64,000 nucleotides of DNA from Prochilodus magdalenae (taxonomy: Eukaryota > Chordata > Actinopteri > Characiformes > Prochilodontidae). Location of the stretch: assembly GCA_024036415.1 (NCBI GenBank), contig JAMWET010000511.1, positions 1-64,000 of the forward strand, given 5' to 3'. The notes under the pieces are model-generated. The model worked only from the letters and a program-made list of their open reading frames with translations. It had not been told where the DNA came from and did no database searches. The stretch's first letter is position 1. Each line of letters starts with the position of its first letter. The position numbers and the translations under genes are program-made. Below, in pieces: positions 51,871-64,000 of the stretch.

Positions 51871-52350
51871 TATTCAGGCCACGTTTTAAATTGAAAGCTT
51901 GACTTCTTTTCACTGCATATCAGTCAGTCAGTCAATCAGTCACACTGATGTATATTATATTATATATTATTGTTTTCTGTTACGAAATGTTTAGGTTGCC
52001 TGGGTGTCGGTGTCTGTTTGTCCTGTAATAAATTGCAGTATTAAACACTTCCTGTTTGGGTCTGGTTGGTTGGGTAACACTGTGGCCTCTTGAGTCCCCC
52101 ATAATCCTCTGTGTGTTTTGATCAATTACATGATTCTAAACGAGTGAGTGCAGAGTCTGAATCCAATCTCCCCCGCTCCGCCCTGGACTAACAAGGTTCT
52201 GCTACCGTGTCCTTGAGCGTGCGCGCGCGTGTTGGACTGCTCCCGGTGAGAATGACAGAATATCATTAGCAGGTGAGATAGAGGGGGAGGATTCTGGGAG
52301 GGGGCCGACACTCGCAGCTCTATGATTAAGGATGCTGTACTGCTCAACAA
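51871..52350. other. no gene recognised
   Basis: Non-coding DNA with a short CAGTCAGTCAATCAGT repeat near 51921-51940 and an A/T palindromic run near 51950-51970. Confidence 0.45.
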
Positions 52351-52351
52351 C

Positions 52352-52397
<46 letters not shown>
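52351..52397 (+). repeat. (AC)n microsatellite
   Basis: About 23 AC repeats. Confidence 0.97.
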
Positions 52398-52402
<5 letters not shown>

Positions 52403-54045
52403 TCAAGTTCTCTGAGAGAAGCAGAGCTCAAGAAATTCCTCGTGCGTTTCCCAAGGACAAGTTCTCTCGCTGCGCTCTGATGTTATCTCCGTAGGAATAT
52501 CCTCGCCTGAGTAATGTGCAGTAGTTTATGCAGGGGTTGACGGAGGGCACTGCAGGCTTTCCTGCTGCTCACACTTCCAATTACTCACCGTTAGACCTCT
52601 CTGTGCACGGTGGGGATAGAACAAAAGGATAATAACCTACATTTAGGCTGGACTTTCCACATGTCTTTGAAGCTGCTGTTTTTCTGTTTCTGTTATTGTC
52701 CGCACCTCTCCAGCAGCTGTGTGGAGAGGCGTGTTGCATTTCCACTTGTGTTGTTGTTTTGGAGTGTTAAGAGCACCCTCTTGTTAAGATTCTTTGGTCT
52801 GCTACACGCAAGCTATCCATTAGTTATACGTTACGGAGGCAACGATTAATCAGCTACAATCGTGATCAAATTAGTCGGTGACATCTTGTGTGTCGGTGAT
52901 TGTAGAGTTTGGTTGCAGCAGAGTGTAGACAGACAGCAGAACACACAAAGCTCTGACAACTCAACTTTCAGTTTTATTGCTGCTACTTTGCACGTCCCTG
53001 CTTTGACGTGTTGATATAGCAATGGCATAGAAAAACCTCAGACTAGATTTTTATGATGATGGCTACATAAAGTATTTTGTTAGTATTTGAATGGACTCAA
53101 GTCATTGGTTGCAGTCATGCATCAGTTCACTCAGTATAGCGTAACAATGTCTTGCTTGTACTAAATATTATTTTTTTGTTTTGGTATTTGGTCCTTATAA
53201 ACATCATTAAAACTGTTCAGTGTTCTCCATGTGGTTGTTTTATTATTGTGTCTACATGCCCACAGAAAAAAGAATGAAATGATGACGTGAACCTTTTCTA
53301 GGGCCCTGTTAGCACTGATGTATGCGAGTGTTGTAGTTTATGTAAATATGTGGTAACAGAATACTTAGCGGTGATGTGTAGGGGCCGACATTGCTGTCAG
53401 ATTTGATATTTAAATTTGTATTGAGGGAAAAAGGAAGCTCCAAAAAAATGGCGGCCATGGCAGAAGACCATGTGACCAGAGACCATGATGCCACTCTGCA
53501 TCTTCCAAATACAATGCTACGTTAACCCCAGCCCACAAATTCGTAATGGGTCACATGGCTTGAAACTAACACTACTGCTGACTGTCTGTCGTGTTTCTCG
53601 TTATACCTTTTAAGCTGGAAAACAAACGATAAACTCATTAAATGAATCTGTAAGTAGAGTGTAAATCGAGCTGGAGCAGTATGTGGAAGCCTGTGGCCAG
53701 CTGCAGTACGCAAGCTTCTTTCTCGTTCTCTACTCCTCTTTCCTCTGGTGGTGCACATGAATATGCACAAAGAAAGAAAAGCTCGTTTGCATTATTGTAA
53801 ACCGTAATTTACTTTTTGAGTTTTTATTAAAATGTTTAAGACTGGTTTGTGGCAGGCAGCCCCCATGACGCACACACACGCACGCACACACGCCATCATG
53901 ACTCTTGCCACACATTTCAGTTGGATTTGTATTGTAAATGATATGACACATCCAAATATTTTCTGGAGGGCAACACCTTAAACTGCTGTAAGTAACTGTC
54001 AAAGACATTCATCAGAATTCAGCTCCAAACTAGTCATCGGTCGGA
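52398..54045. other. no gene recognised
   Basis: Non-coding DNA. A CACACACGCACGCACA tract occurs near 53870. No exon-like segment recognised. Confidence 0.45.
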
Positions 54046-55050
54046 TGATTTATTACTTTAGACTTTGACTGGTCTGTGTTAGACTTTGACTGGTCTGTGT
54101 TAGACTTTGACTGGTCTGTGTTAGACTTTTGACTGGTCTGTGTTAGACTTTTGACTGGTCTGTGTTAGACTTTGACTGGTCTGTGTTAGACTTTGACTGG
54201 TCTGTGTTAGACTTGGGCTGGTCTGTGTTAGACTTTTGACTGGTCTGTGTTAGACTTTGACTGGTCTGTGTTAGACTTGGGCTGGTCTGTGTTAGACTTT
54301 GACTGGTCTGTGTTAGACTTGGGCTGGTCTGTGTTAGACTTGGACTGGTCTGTGTTAGACTTGGACTGGTCTGTGTTAGACTTTGACTGGTCTGTGTTAG
54401 ACTTGGGCTGGTCTGTGTTAGACTTTGACTGGTCTGTGTTAGACTTTTGACTGGTCTGTCTTAGACTTTGACTGGTCTGTGTTAGACTTTGACTGGTCTG
54501 TGTTAGACTTTGACTGGTCTGTGTTAGACTTTTGACTGGTCTGTGTTAGACTTTGGCTGGTCTGTGTTAGACTTTTGACTGGTCTGTGTTAGACTTTGGC
54601 TGGTCTGTGTTAGACTTTTGACTGGTCTGTGTTAGACTTTTGACTGGTCTGTGTTAGACTTTGGCTGGTCTGTGTTAGACTTTGGCTGGTCTGTGTTAGA
54701 CTTTTGGCTGGTCTGTGTTAGACTTTGGCTGGTCTGTGTTAGACTTTGGCTGGTCTGTGTTAGACTTTTGGCTGGTCTGTGTTAGACTTTTGACTGGTCT
54801 GTGTTAGACTTTGACTGGTCTGTGTTAGATCTTGGCTGGTCTGTGTTAGACTTTGGCTGGTCTGTGTTAGACTTTTGGCTGGTCTGTGTTAGACTTTTGA
54901 CTGGTCTGTGTTAGACTTTGGCTGGTCTGTGTTAGACTTTGGCTGGTCTGTGTTAGACTTTGGCTGGTCTGTGTTAGACTTTTGACTGGTCTGTGTTAGA
55001 CTTTGACTGGTCTGTGTAAGACTTTGACTGGTCTGTGTTAGACTTTGGCT
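54046..55050 (+). repeat. 21-22 bp minisatellite, ~46 copies
   Basis: The unit TTAGACTTTGACTGGTCTGTG is repeated for about 1 kb. Four main variants: GACTTTGACTGG (21 bp), GACTTTTGACTGG (22 bp), GACTTGGGCTGG and GACTTTGGCTGG. Variants are clustered: GACTGG types dominate the left, GGCTGG types the right half from about 54540. Open frames arise where several 21-bp units follow each other. The 22-bp units break them, which argues against coding. Confidence 0.95.
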
Positions 55051-57232
55051 TCTCTGTGTAGAACAACATAGCAGAACGGGGAGATGCACTTGCTTTGTAT
55101 TGGAATGCTGCTGCTGGTGCTGCTACTTCTCCTGCACCAAAATATCATAGCATAATTATGCAGAACTCATTGAGCTAAATAGGCTGTTGCCTCATGTTTT
55201 CAGTGCTGCACTTTATTTGATTCATTTTATTTATATAGGAAACTGATTTTCTCGAGAGAGAATAATGTTATTTGGTACATGCCGGAAACGTGCTGGAGTG
55301 TTTCATGTGCTCATTGCGCCCACACAGTGTGAGCCTAGAGTTAAAAGGCTGTCGTGTGCTATTTGTTCTTCTCTGGGGCTTGCGTGCTTCTGGAATGTGA
55401 TCAATGTTGTCGTTCTTGGAATGTGTTGAAGCCACACTTCCAGTTAAGGGTCACAGCTTTCTGAGAGAGTGAGAGAGTGAGAGAGTGAGAGAGAGAGTGA
55501 AAGAGACGGGCACTCAGGGCTACATTGTTTTTACTCCTCCACGTTCTCTCAGATTCTTCCCTCAGAACAGTTTTTGACCTAAACAAACCATTCCCTCTCA
55601 CCACCTCCATGGACTGTCATGAAATGAAGGCAGTTGGCTAGCTCAGAGACACTCGCTAACATCACGTGTCACTCATAAATATGTTATAGCATGGAAGGAA
55701 AATTTCTTATTCATATTTACTACTCCTAACTTAGAATTTACCAGACTGACTTTGTAGGTTAATGAGATAAGCGAGTTCTGAAGGGGAAGCTGAAACACCC
55801 TTTATAACTTCAGTCTGAAGGGGCGGAGCTACACTGCTGTAGGTGAATATGTGTAAATGTGTTGGTTTTTGTGATATCACAAGGACATGGGAATCAAAAG
55901 GGGCTGTTTCATCAGCTCACATTTCCCATACGGACCATATTGATTTTATTGAATATGGATTAAAGAAACAAAAACATGTTTATGTATTATATTAATCAGA
56001 TTTGCTGCTTGTTGCATTACATGTGTCTTATTAGTTACAGCATGAAGGTACAACAAAGTACAAAAAAACATTTATTTATTTATTTATTTTTGTATTTAAT
56101 TTTATTACATTTACTTTAATTCCTGAAACAAACGAAACTATGGAAGTTAAGTGTCTGCCACTAAGTGTGGTTTTTCTCCAGGTTCTTGTATTCGTTTCTC
56201 ACGGTGACTTGTGCTTGCCATATCTGTCCACCGCTATATTATATTTTCTAATTCTGTTATATTTAAAAGACAGCTCTGTTCACCTACTTCTTCTTTAGAT
56301 AGACTGAAAACCAGTGAACCATGCAAAAGCTATAGCCGCTCTCGGGTCAAACTCGAGCTCCTTCATATAGGACGACTCCTGCTGCTTTTGAATGACCTGC
56401 TCCGAGTGTCCCTTTGACGACTGTCCATTATCTGGCTCTCAGCAGGGCTCTGGTTCTGCCCCTCAGCTCGGCAGGATTTCATCTGCCCTCTCCGTCTCTC
56501 GCTGTCAGTCTGAGCACACAGGCTGCTGCTCACAGCGTAATTGCAGGGCTGCAGCCAGCCGGGAGCGAGGAGTGAGTTGGAGAGTTTGAATGTATGCAGT
56601 GCACCTGATCACCTTTTGTAGAGCTAAGGCGTGTTCATGGCTGTTGGTTGAGGGTTTGGCCAGAGCACGGGTTCCACAGCTTTGTGTCACTTCAGAAGAA
56701 GACCTGGTACGACACTGCTGGTTCAGTAGTCGGCTGCATTAGTGTGCTGTAATGAAAGGCTATGGCAGTTATGACACATTTCTGCACATTTTAGTCCCCA
56801 GACTCTTTTTATTTGGCACGTTTAACACATCTTGTGTTCACTTAGTTTCACATCAACAAAACTCGTCATCTGAGCAGTGGTGCCCAAACTGTACGTATTA
56901 AAATGAGTCCTCCTTAGTCATTTTCAGCATTGGGAGGTGTAAGGTGGCCGACCGAATACACTGGTTTTACAGATAGCGTCTGATGTTCACCCTGTATGCT
57001 CTGTGTGCTTATCATCGGAGAAGCTAAGGAACACCGCTTCACAAATATGCAGAACGACTGTTTCTCCATAGCTTCTGAGTGGAATGAAAGACAGCAGTTA
57101 GTGCTGATTCGTATCATAACTGAGCGATTCGTGCCATACAGTATTGAAATCTAATAGCTTTGTGACTCATTTTAGCTTCATGAATCATTTTCTCTCTCAG
57201 CATTACTACTGTGCTTTTTACTCCATGTTTGC

Positions 57233-57235
<3 letters not shown>
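55051..57235. other. no gene recognised
   Basis: Includes a GAGAGTGAGAGAGTGAGAGA tract at about 55463-55505 and a GC-richer stretch at 56330-56580 without splice-bounded coding sense. Confidence 0.45.

Positions 57236-57290
<55 letters not shown>
57236..57290 (+). repeat. (CT)n microsatellite
   Basis: About 27 CT repeats. Confidence 0.97.
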
Positions 57291-57291
<1 letters not shown>

Positions 57292-60171
57292 GCTGTAATT
57301 AACATGCTTTCATAAAGCCACTGTGACCTCTATGTGTGTACTATGTGGTTGATCACGGTCTTGGAGAATTTCAGGCACAGAAATCCCCTCTGTGGTCACG
57401 AGAGTGGCATCTGTTTTAAACACACTCATGGAAATGACGACAGAAGGAAAAAAGCGTGGGATTGTGTTTTGAAGCTTTAAATTAGCAAGGTTTTTTTTTT
57501 ATTTAACCGGGGCGGACTCCAGCAGCAGCTTGTATTGTGATCTAATCACAGCAAAGGAAAGGCTGTCAGAGAGGAGCTGTGCTTTCTAGACAATGATGGA
57601 GATTGTGTGCTGTTCTTGATTCCACTGTTACATACTTTTACACACCTAATCTACGTCCTTTCTCTTCAAAAATGTGCAAGAAAGCATCCAATTTCTCAAG
57701 ATTAATATGAGCCTAGCTGTATGTGATCCAAGAACATCTCTGGACTTTGTCTTTCGTTAGAAATTGAGTACAGTACATAATGTTTAGGCTTTAAAGATAG
57801 ATATTGATATTCAGTGTTTTGCTGTTATGCAGTTGACCAGGTCTAATGCAGACCGTACCTGCGATGAGCAGGGGAAAATGAGTGGAAGTAGATTGTATCA
57901 TAATTCTTTATTATAATGACGATATATGGTCATATCGTCACTGTATTTCATATAGTCCTTGTTCAGTGAAAATGCTGAGAGCTGTTTTCTAAAAGCCCTG
58001 CTCATTTCAACTTCAAAGCACTCCGCAGTGCTTTCTAGAAGCCAGAGCGGTTTGGGAGAAATAGTGTTGGTTTGGTGCAGAAGGCTGCCTTTCATTAGCT
58101 TTGTATTGAAAATAGACCTAGAAATGTCAGAAGTTGGCACGGCAGTTTAACAGGGTCTCCAGCGGCCGTACTTTTGTGGATGCTGAAGGTCTGTTGTAGT
58201 GGCACGGGGTCCTGCAGCCCCACCATTGCAAAGCTAATGAAGTGCAATACGCACGCACAGAGTGGGCAGCATGCCCATTTCGGACATACGAGCGCTCCAT
58301 CGTCCATCTTCAACACCTCAGCATGCCTTAATGACCATTTAATGACCCCCATGGTCGTCGTTACTGTCCCATTCAACAGTTTCTAGCTGTAGATTTTCTT
58401 TCCTGTTGATTGCTGCACTGTCTCTCTGAGTATCTATCTGTATAATAGTGTGTATGACCTCCTTTCAGCCCCAGAAGGAGCACAGTTTATGCATTCAGGT
58501 GAATAAATGACTCTTAAAGTCCATCGATTCTAGGTCATGTATTCTAGTCGACTCTCGAGAGGCCTATAGAAGAGTAGTGTGCTCCTGTTGTGTTGTGTTG
58601 TTGATTGGTCACAAACACAGCCAACCACACAAAGCTGTCAGATTGTACAGATAGCTAGTTTTATTAAAGGAACTTGTTACAAGGGTCATTAGGGGTCTCT
58701 GTGGTGACCAGTGGTGACATCACTTCCTAATGTATGGCCTGTGTATGTAACATGTTGTCCAAATGTCCTGGGCGAATTGAGTGAACTCAAATTCAAATAC
58801 ACGCATTCATAAACACGCACACGCATAGCTGCACGTTAATGTTTGAACACCGGGTCAAATTGACCGGCTTTGTTGATTGCAAACACATTAACACACAAGT
58901 TAAGAGAACACATTTTAATGTGGCTTTTTTGCCTCCAGATTTTGCTGCCCAATATCTATTTATTTAAGTTTAAAACATCAGGGGAAAAGTGCCACAAAGC
59001 AAATCTGTTGGATAGGTGTCTGCTCTGATGTCCATGCTGGGAAAAGGGAGCTAGTTTTGTCTTATGGCTAGCTCAAAATCCATGGTCATATGTGTTTCTA
59101 TATAGCAGGTGTTCTGGGCCCAGAGTGGCAATGACAGACATGCTGTTCACCTTTATAACAAGTCTGCATATTGTCAGAATGATTTTGAAGCTGTGATGTC
59201 ATTACATAATGCTTTAAACCCTAAAGGGAATCCCACAGTTTCTTTCTTTTTTCTTTTTTTTTATTTGAATGGTCACGATATAAACGTCGTCATTCACAGT
59301 GGTTTGATGTGAAATCCCCCAAACCCACCAAACTCAGTGTTGTTCACAGAGCAGCTGATAGGAACCAGATGTTTAATACATCTGAAGAATACCTCAAAGT
59401 AAACTACTGGCATGGCTATGAATATGCTGCCTGATGCTTACGACTGTTTAACATGATCCATTCATAGTGAAATGTCCTTCTATTTTACTGTTATTATTTA
59501 TTATACTTATTGGTGTATACTTCAAGACGTTTACCCTATACACAACGCCTATCTGAATGTTTAGATACAGATCCAGTGCAAGTGTCAACTCCCATGACAA
59601 ACTCTGGAACGAATGAAGAATTTTTTATTTATTGATATTACTGCTAATGCACTGTGATGCCCTAATTCTAGTTCAGCTGACCTCATTGCGGTCTCTTTGT
59701 AATGAAAGATGCAGAGCTCAGTGTTCTGATGGTATCCACAATATTCTCAGAAGTGGAATGTCCTTTTGAAAAGGCTTGTTTCACTCAAACCTGTCCATTT
59801 TAGGGCACACATTTTTAATCCTGGTCCTGGAGTACTCCTGCCCTCCACATTCAGGTCCAACAGAGATGCAGTGCATCACAATGTGTATCTTTTGTAATGT
59901 AAGGATAGCTATAAAGACCACTTGCCACTTTTGAAGTGGATTTCGAGTAGCATTGTTCCAGAGGTGTGCTTTACAGTAGTACAACTTTAGTGTGTGTGTT
60001 GTGGGTGTGTTGTGGGTGCTTTTGTGTGTAGATACTCGGTTCTTTCATTCAGCCTTAATTAATTGCTGGAATGGAATGTGAGTCATTTTAATAAGACCCT
60101 ACAAATGCAGCCACTTTTGCCTGCTATCCGATACCAATTATTCAACGCTCTGTCTGAAGTCCATGTAAATA

Positions 60172-60209
<38 letters not shown>

Positions 60210-61382
60210 CCCTATATTCGTTAAAACCCCATGCCATAACAAGTATAGGGCAATATACAATGTTTGTGTATGTGAAATTTGACATATGAAGCATGACATT
60301 CATGTCATTTTCTTAGCATGGTAGTAATTGGAGTTGGCAATATTCCAATGTTATATGCATCATTATTTGCTTTACTGCACCATGCTTATTATGATGTTAT
60401 ATGGTCAAATTTGGATGCCACAGAAACATATAAAGAAAAATATACACAATTACTATTTGATATATTAAACATAGAGGATCATAAAATACTAATTAGTTTC
60501 ATAAAATGTGGCATGTGTATGAGCTATTGCACATTGTTTTATGTTTTTGTAGTATGTTTAATTCAGTTAAGCTGTCATGTGCTGTAGTACTGCTCCACAC
60601 ATGCCTGGCAGCTTGCCTCATGTCGTAAGGAGTGATATCTTAGTGTGAGAGGTCAAATGTTACCTGGGTATTTATTTATTTATTTATGTATTTATTTTTT
60701 TATGGCCATTTTGTGCAGTGTGTGTTTCAGCGCTTTAGCTTGTTGTTTGTTACAGAGCTCAAGGTTGCGCTTGGTAAACAGTGCAGGCTGATAATAAATA
60801 GAAAAAGCAGGTGAGTGGGTAGATGGATGGTCGGGGGGAGGAAATGCAGGAACATCGTGTAGAAGACCTTATCTGGTGTGTCCTGGCCTTGAGCTGATCC
60901 GCCTACACTACAGATTAGAGATGATACCATTTCTTTTCTGATATTGGTATTGAAACCTTGACTCTGCTGACATGAACCTGATATAAGTTTAAAATGAACT
61001 AGTTTTAAATTAAAACGCTTGCATGTACATGGTGCTTCTTCTCATTCAGTATGGTGTGCATGTGCGTGTGTGAGAGAAAGAGAATGTTCAGTCATTTTTC
61101 TGTTTGCACACTGGGGTTGGGACTGTCCCAGTCCTCAGAAGGAAGAGGAGCATTCTGTTAATGTTTATAAAGAAGTCTGTGGGTATAAATTTTTCCCTTT
61201 AGTCTTACAAGTTGATTAGAATTTCTTCTTCTTATGGTCCAAGAAATTCCCAAAACATTCAGTATCAATCATTCATGTTGAGGTCTGGACTCTGAGGTGA
61301 TGTGCCCACTGTTCTGACTACACTCCAGCTTCTTTGGTTGATATGCAAATGTTCTTCTTTTTTCTCTCTTTCCTTTATCCAG
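57291..61382. other. no gene recognised; probable intron
   Basis: About 4 kb of non-coding DNA with a (TG)n at 60174-60207. A decayed short repeat containing ATCCTGGTCCTGGAGTACTC lies near 59818. It ends at the acceptor of the exon-like segment below. Confidence 0.45.
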
Positions 61383-61455
61383 ACCCATAGTGCAAAGTCT
61401 TCTCACAGTGGACGACGGATGGACAGAATCGCTTGTGGATGTTTTCATATCTGAG
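61383..61455 (+). other. putative internal exon, 73 nt
   Basis: A strong pyrimidine tract (TTCTTCTTTTTTCTCTCTTT, then CCTTTATCCAG) precedes it, and CTGAG|GTAAGTG, a consensus donor, follows. One frame is fully open (PIVQSLLTVDDGWTESLVDV, then FISE). Another contains ATGGACAGAATCGC and stops at the last codon, as a 5'UTR upstream ORF would. No family was recognised. It may be the second exon of the gene whose CpG-rich start lies at 31 kb, implying a first intron of about 30 kb. Confidence 0.45.
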
Positions 61456-64000
61456 GTAAGTGTGGCATTTTCCTCTCTCTTAAAGATTTAACTTGTGTTT
61501 ATCTCATGGTGACAGTTTTGGGTGGTCTGTATTAAGAGTCCTACTTTCTTTACAAGTATTAAGCTTATTTATTTATTTAACTTTTTAAACAGTTTTATTT
61601 ATATTGTCCAGATTATCTTGTATCTAAGCTCCAGAGAAAGACCTCCTGAAAACCCTGTACAGTTTGACTGAAAAGGTGGTCTCTGACTTTTATACCCTAC
61701 AGTGGAAGTGTGATATGTGAGATGTTTTTGTTTTCTTTTAAAGTTGAACGGTTCGATTTACTGTGAGTTAAATTAGGGGGATGAAACACATGTTCTCATG
61801 TCACTACCAACACGTGGAGTTGTCATTTGTAGATGGGGCCTTAATTTGGCCACACCCCATGCATTTTAGAGCAGGAAAGGGTAGATCTCACAGTTTTGAA
61901 GTAAATGTGTCCCAAATGTGCTGCAAGATCAGTGTGCAATTCCTGCAGTTAAGAATCGTTGTGTTTGCTGAGTTGTTGATTTTGTTGAAGTGAAATAAAT
62001 GAATGTCTAACTAATGCAGTCACTTAGGGTGTAAGGATTTTGGTCTGAAGTCTAAGAGAGCTAAAAACCTGAAATGTATTTTGGACACTAAACCAGTTTG
62101 GTAGAATGATCCATATAGGTCCATGACCCAACTGCAGGCTGTAGTGCTTCTGTCTTGTTCAGTTCTGTACAGAATATTGTTTCCTTCTCCAGCACTGATT
62201 CACAGCCTCCTAACTTTAGAACTTGTATCCCTGCAAACTTACCACAAGAGGTTCTGAAGTATAGCCTCCATCCCTGCTTGCCGTCACAGAGAACAACCCC
62301 CCTACACACACGCACACAAATAAGACTTTCCCTTTTGTTGCTTTTCCACTGAGTTCCATCGGCCTGACCTCCACCTGACTCCTCCCACCAGTTTTAACCC
62401 AGAGTTGCATCTAATTGGCTAGATGGGATCTGACCTTTGGCTTGACTGACAGCTCTTTGAGGAAGCGGGTGTGTAGAGAGTTACTCCACTCAGCACGAGA
62501 AGCCCAGCGCTCAAAAGATCACACTGAGCATCGTCTCATTAAAAGTCCCCCTGGGCTTCACTGAGCAGACTATGAAGAGAGAGAAGAGTGAAAGAGTGAG
62601 GTAGGAGGTAGAAGAAGATGGCAAGAGTGAGGGCAAGCTGTGAGAGAAAGAGTGTTGGAGAGAGGGGAAATCCAGTGATAGAGAAGCTCAGCTGAAATCC
62701 CTGGTGAATGCTTTCAGTGGGAGATGGAGCTGATTCAGCGCTGTGGTGGATTGGATTGACAGTCAAGGCCAGAGGGGTCTAATGCCCCTCTATCAGACCT
62801 CAAATCTGCGGCATACCCGCACTCCAAGGCATCAGGACCCATGTGACCTGCTCTGCGCATGAATGCTAGACCCTAAGCTTTTCTGACTCGGGACATACAG
62901 GCATGTTTTCACACCTGTCTCTTCATCGTAATAGAAATATGGCAGTGGGGATGGAAAACCTGCAGAACTTGATAAAAGCCAATCTGATACGTCTCCCTCC
63001 AGTTCCCTCCCATTTTGACTTCATGATGTAGTTTTTCTACATGTACTTCTTGTTTAGATGCTATCTGGTAGCCTGGCGCCTGTCTTGGTATGCTTTTTAA
63101 ATATCAGTTCTCTGGTTCTTATAGTATGGTTGCTGTTTTGGGGGGGAGGGGGTTGGGGGACTTCACATTCTTGAGAGGCCTGATAGCTATATTGAAAGTA
63201 AGATTTACCTTTGAGGAAACCTTTGTGCACTCATTGCTAAAACGTAAAACGTCGTTATTATTTAATGAAAACAATCTTTCTTCAGCAAATAAGGAAATTC
63301 CATCGAAATCACGTCACACAATGATGTGATTAATCCCAAAGAAGTATTTACCGTTTGGCTGCCCTGCTGTGTCTGTATACATGTCCAATTGCTTTGTTGG
63401 CTAACTGTTGAATGTCTTAGATGGTTGTAAGATGATAATGCTCAATAAAGATATAGCAGTATGAACTTCAGCCTGTTGTTAAAAATGGAGGCAGTTCTGT
63501 TTACAAACTTTTCCTCCAACCATCTGTATATAAAACCATCCACGCACTCTAGTACATCTGCAAATCCAACCTTTTCATGTCATTCTCTCACTCATACATA
63601 TTACACAGAGAACAGAATCATTATGTTCCATTATCAAAGTCAGGTAGGCAGAGGGAATTATTAGGAGTTCATTTCAGGGTTTTTGGGGCTGTCAGTGAGG
63701 ACAGTGGACTGCTGATGTCCCTGCTGGCGATTAGTGTGTGCGTGTGTGTGTGTGCATTGCTTTGTGGTGTGCTCCACATTATTCCTGCTTGGTGTGCTTT
63801 GCTCAGGCTGTGGGATTGAACTGCATGTTAGCCAACATGGAAAGGATGAGTGTCATGCTTCATAGGTCATGCTTCATAAGATCTCAAACACCCATGCAAT
63901 CTATAGTCATCCCCATTCCTACTAGATTTTTTTTTTTTTTTTTGGGGGGGGAACTTCAAACACATATGAAAATAATTGTGAATTTTAATCAGATAGACTT
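61456..64000. other. no gene recognised; probable intron
   Basis: Non-coding DNA with a G-run near 63138-63150, a short (GT)n near 63733-63752 and a T/G homopolymer at about 63926-63948. No further exon was seen before the window ends. Confidence 0.45.

Noticed and set aside
54247..54450. SVLDFDWSVLDLGW repeat protein
   Set aside because: A short run of 21-bp units only; neighbouring 22-bp units break the frame.

Overview
The window reads as nuclear DNA of a ray-finned fish. It has no operons or dense coding. It does have spliced-exon signals, long (CA/GT)n and (TA)n microsatellites, CpG-poor DNA broken by one CpG-rich island, and several transposon families typical of teleosts. The mix (Tc1 with a CAGTGGGG terminus, an endonuclease-bearing Helitron of Helentron type, a GCAACCACC-type minisatellite, a long foldback MITE) suggests an ostariophysan such as a characin or catfish. 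The species cannot be fixed from sequence alone.

Region by region. 1-2.0 kb holds two phase-compatible exons of an unrecognised, frameshifted minus-strand gene. 2.4-5.15 kb is a higher-order tandem repeat: three units of about 900 bp, each with about five copies of a 79-bp repeat. 5.4-6.2 kb has two promoter-like patches. 6.6-7.5 kb is a decayed minus-strand fragment of a multicopy teleost protein family. 8.34-22.40 kb is the main structure: two rolling-circle Helentron-type elements placed end to end with a single T between them. The first (8342-10453) is non-autonomous and filled with minisatellites. The second (10455-22399) carries, on the minus strand, the broken remains of one long polyprotein: an 18-residue repeat region, a Cys-rich/DUF6570-like region, HUH Rep, Pif1-like helicase and an AP-type (EEP) endonuclease. 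A younger Tc1 element with an unbroken 325-codon DD34E transposase gene (18546-19907) is nested inside it.

22.4-30.4 kb is a graveyard of interspersed repeats: Tc1 and Tc3-like remnants, a LINE tail and common fish repeats. A CpG-rich, purine-rich block at 30.5-31.7 kb looks like a promoter and non-coding first exon on the plus strand. The remaining 32-64 kb is gene-poor and could be a long first intron. It contains two exon-like segments with good splice sites (39924-40007 and 61383-61455), a foldback MITE, more Tc1/Tc3 remnants, long microsatellites, and a 1-kb array of a 21-bp minisatellite (54.05-55.05 kb). The host gene cannot be named from what is visible.

The only intact gene I can support is the Tc1 transposase. 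The most interesting structure is the tandem Helentron pair. Its palindromic termini vary in copy number, and its polyprotein contains a 54-bp minisatellite that is translated into a repeat domain.
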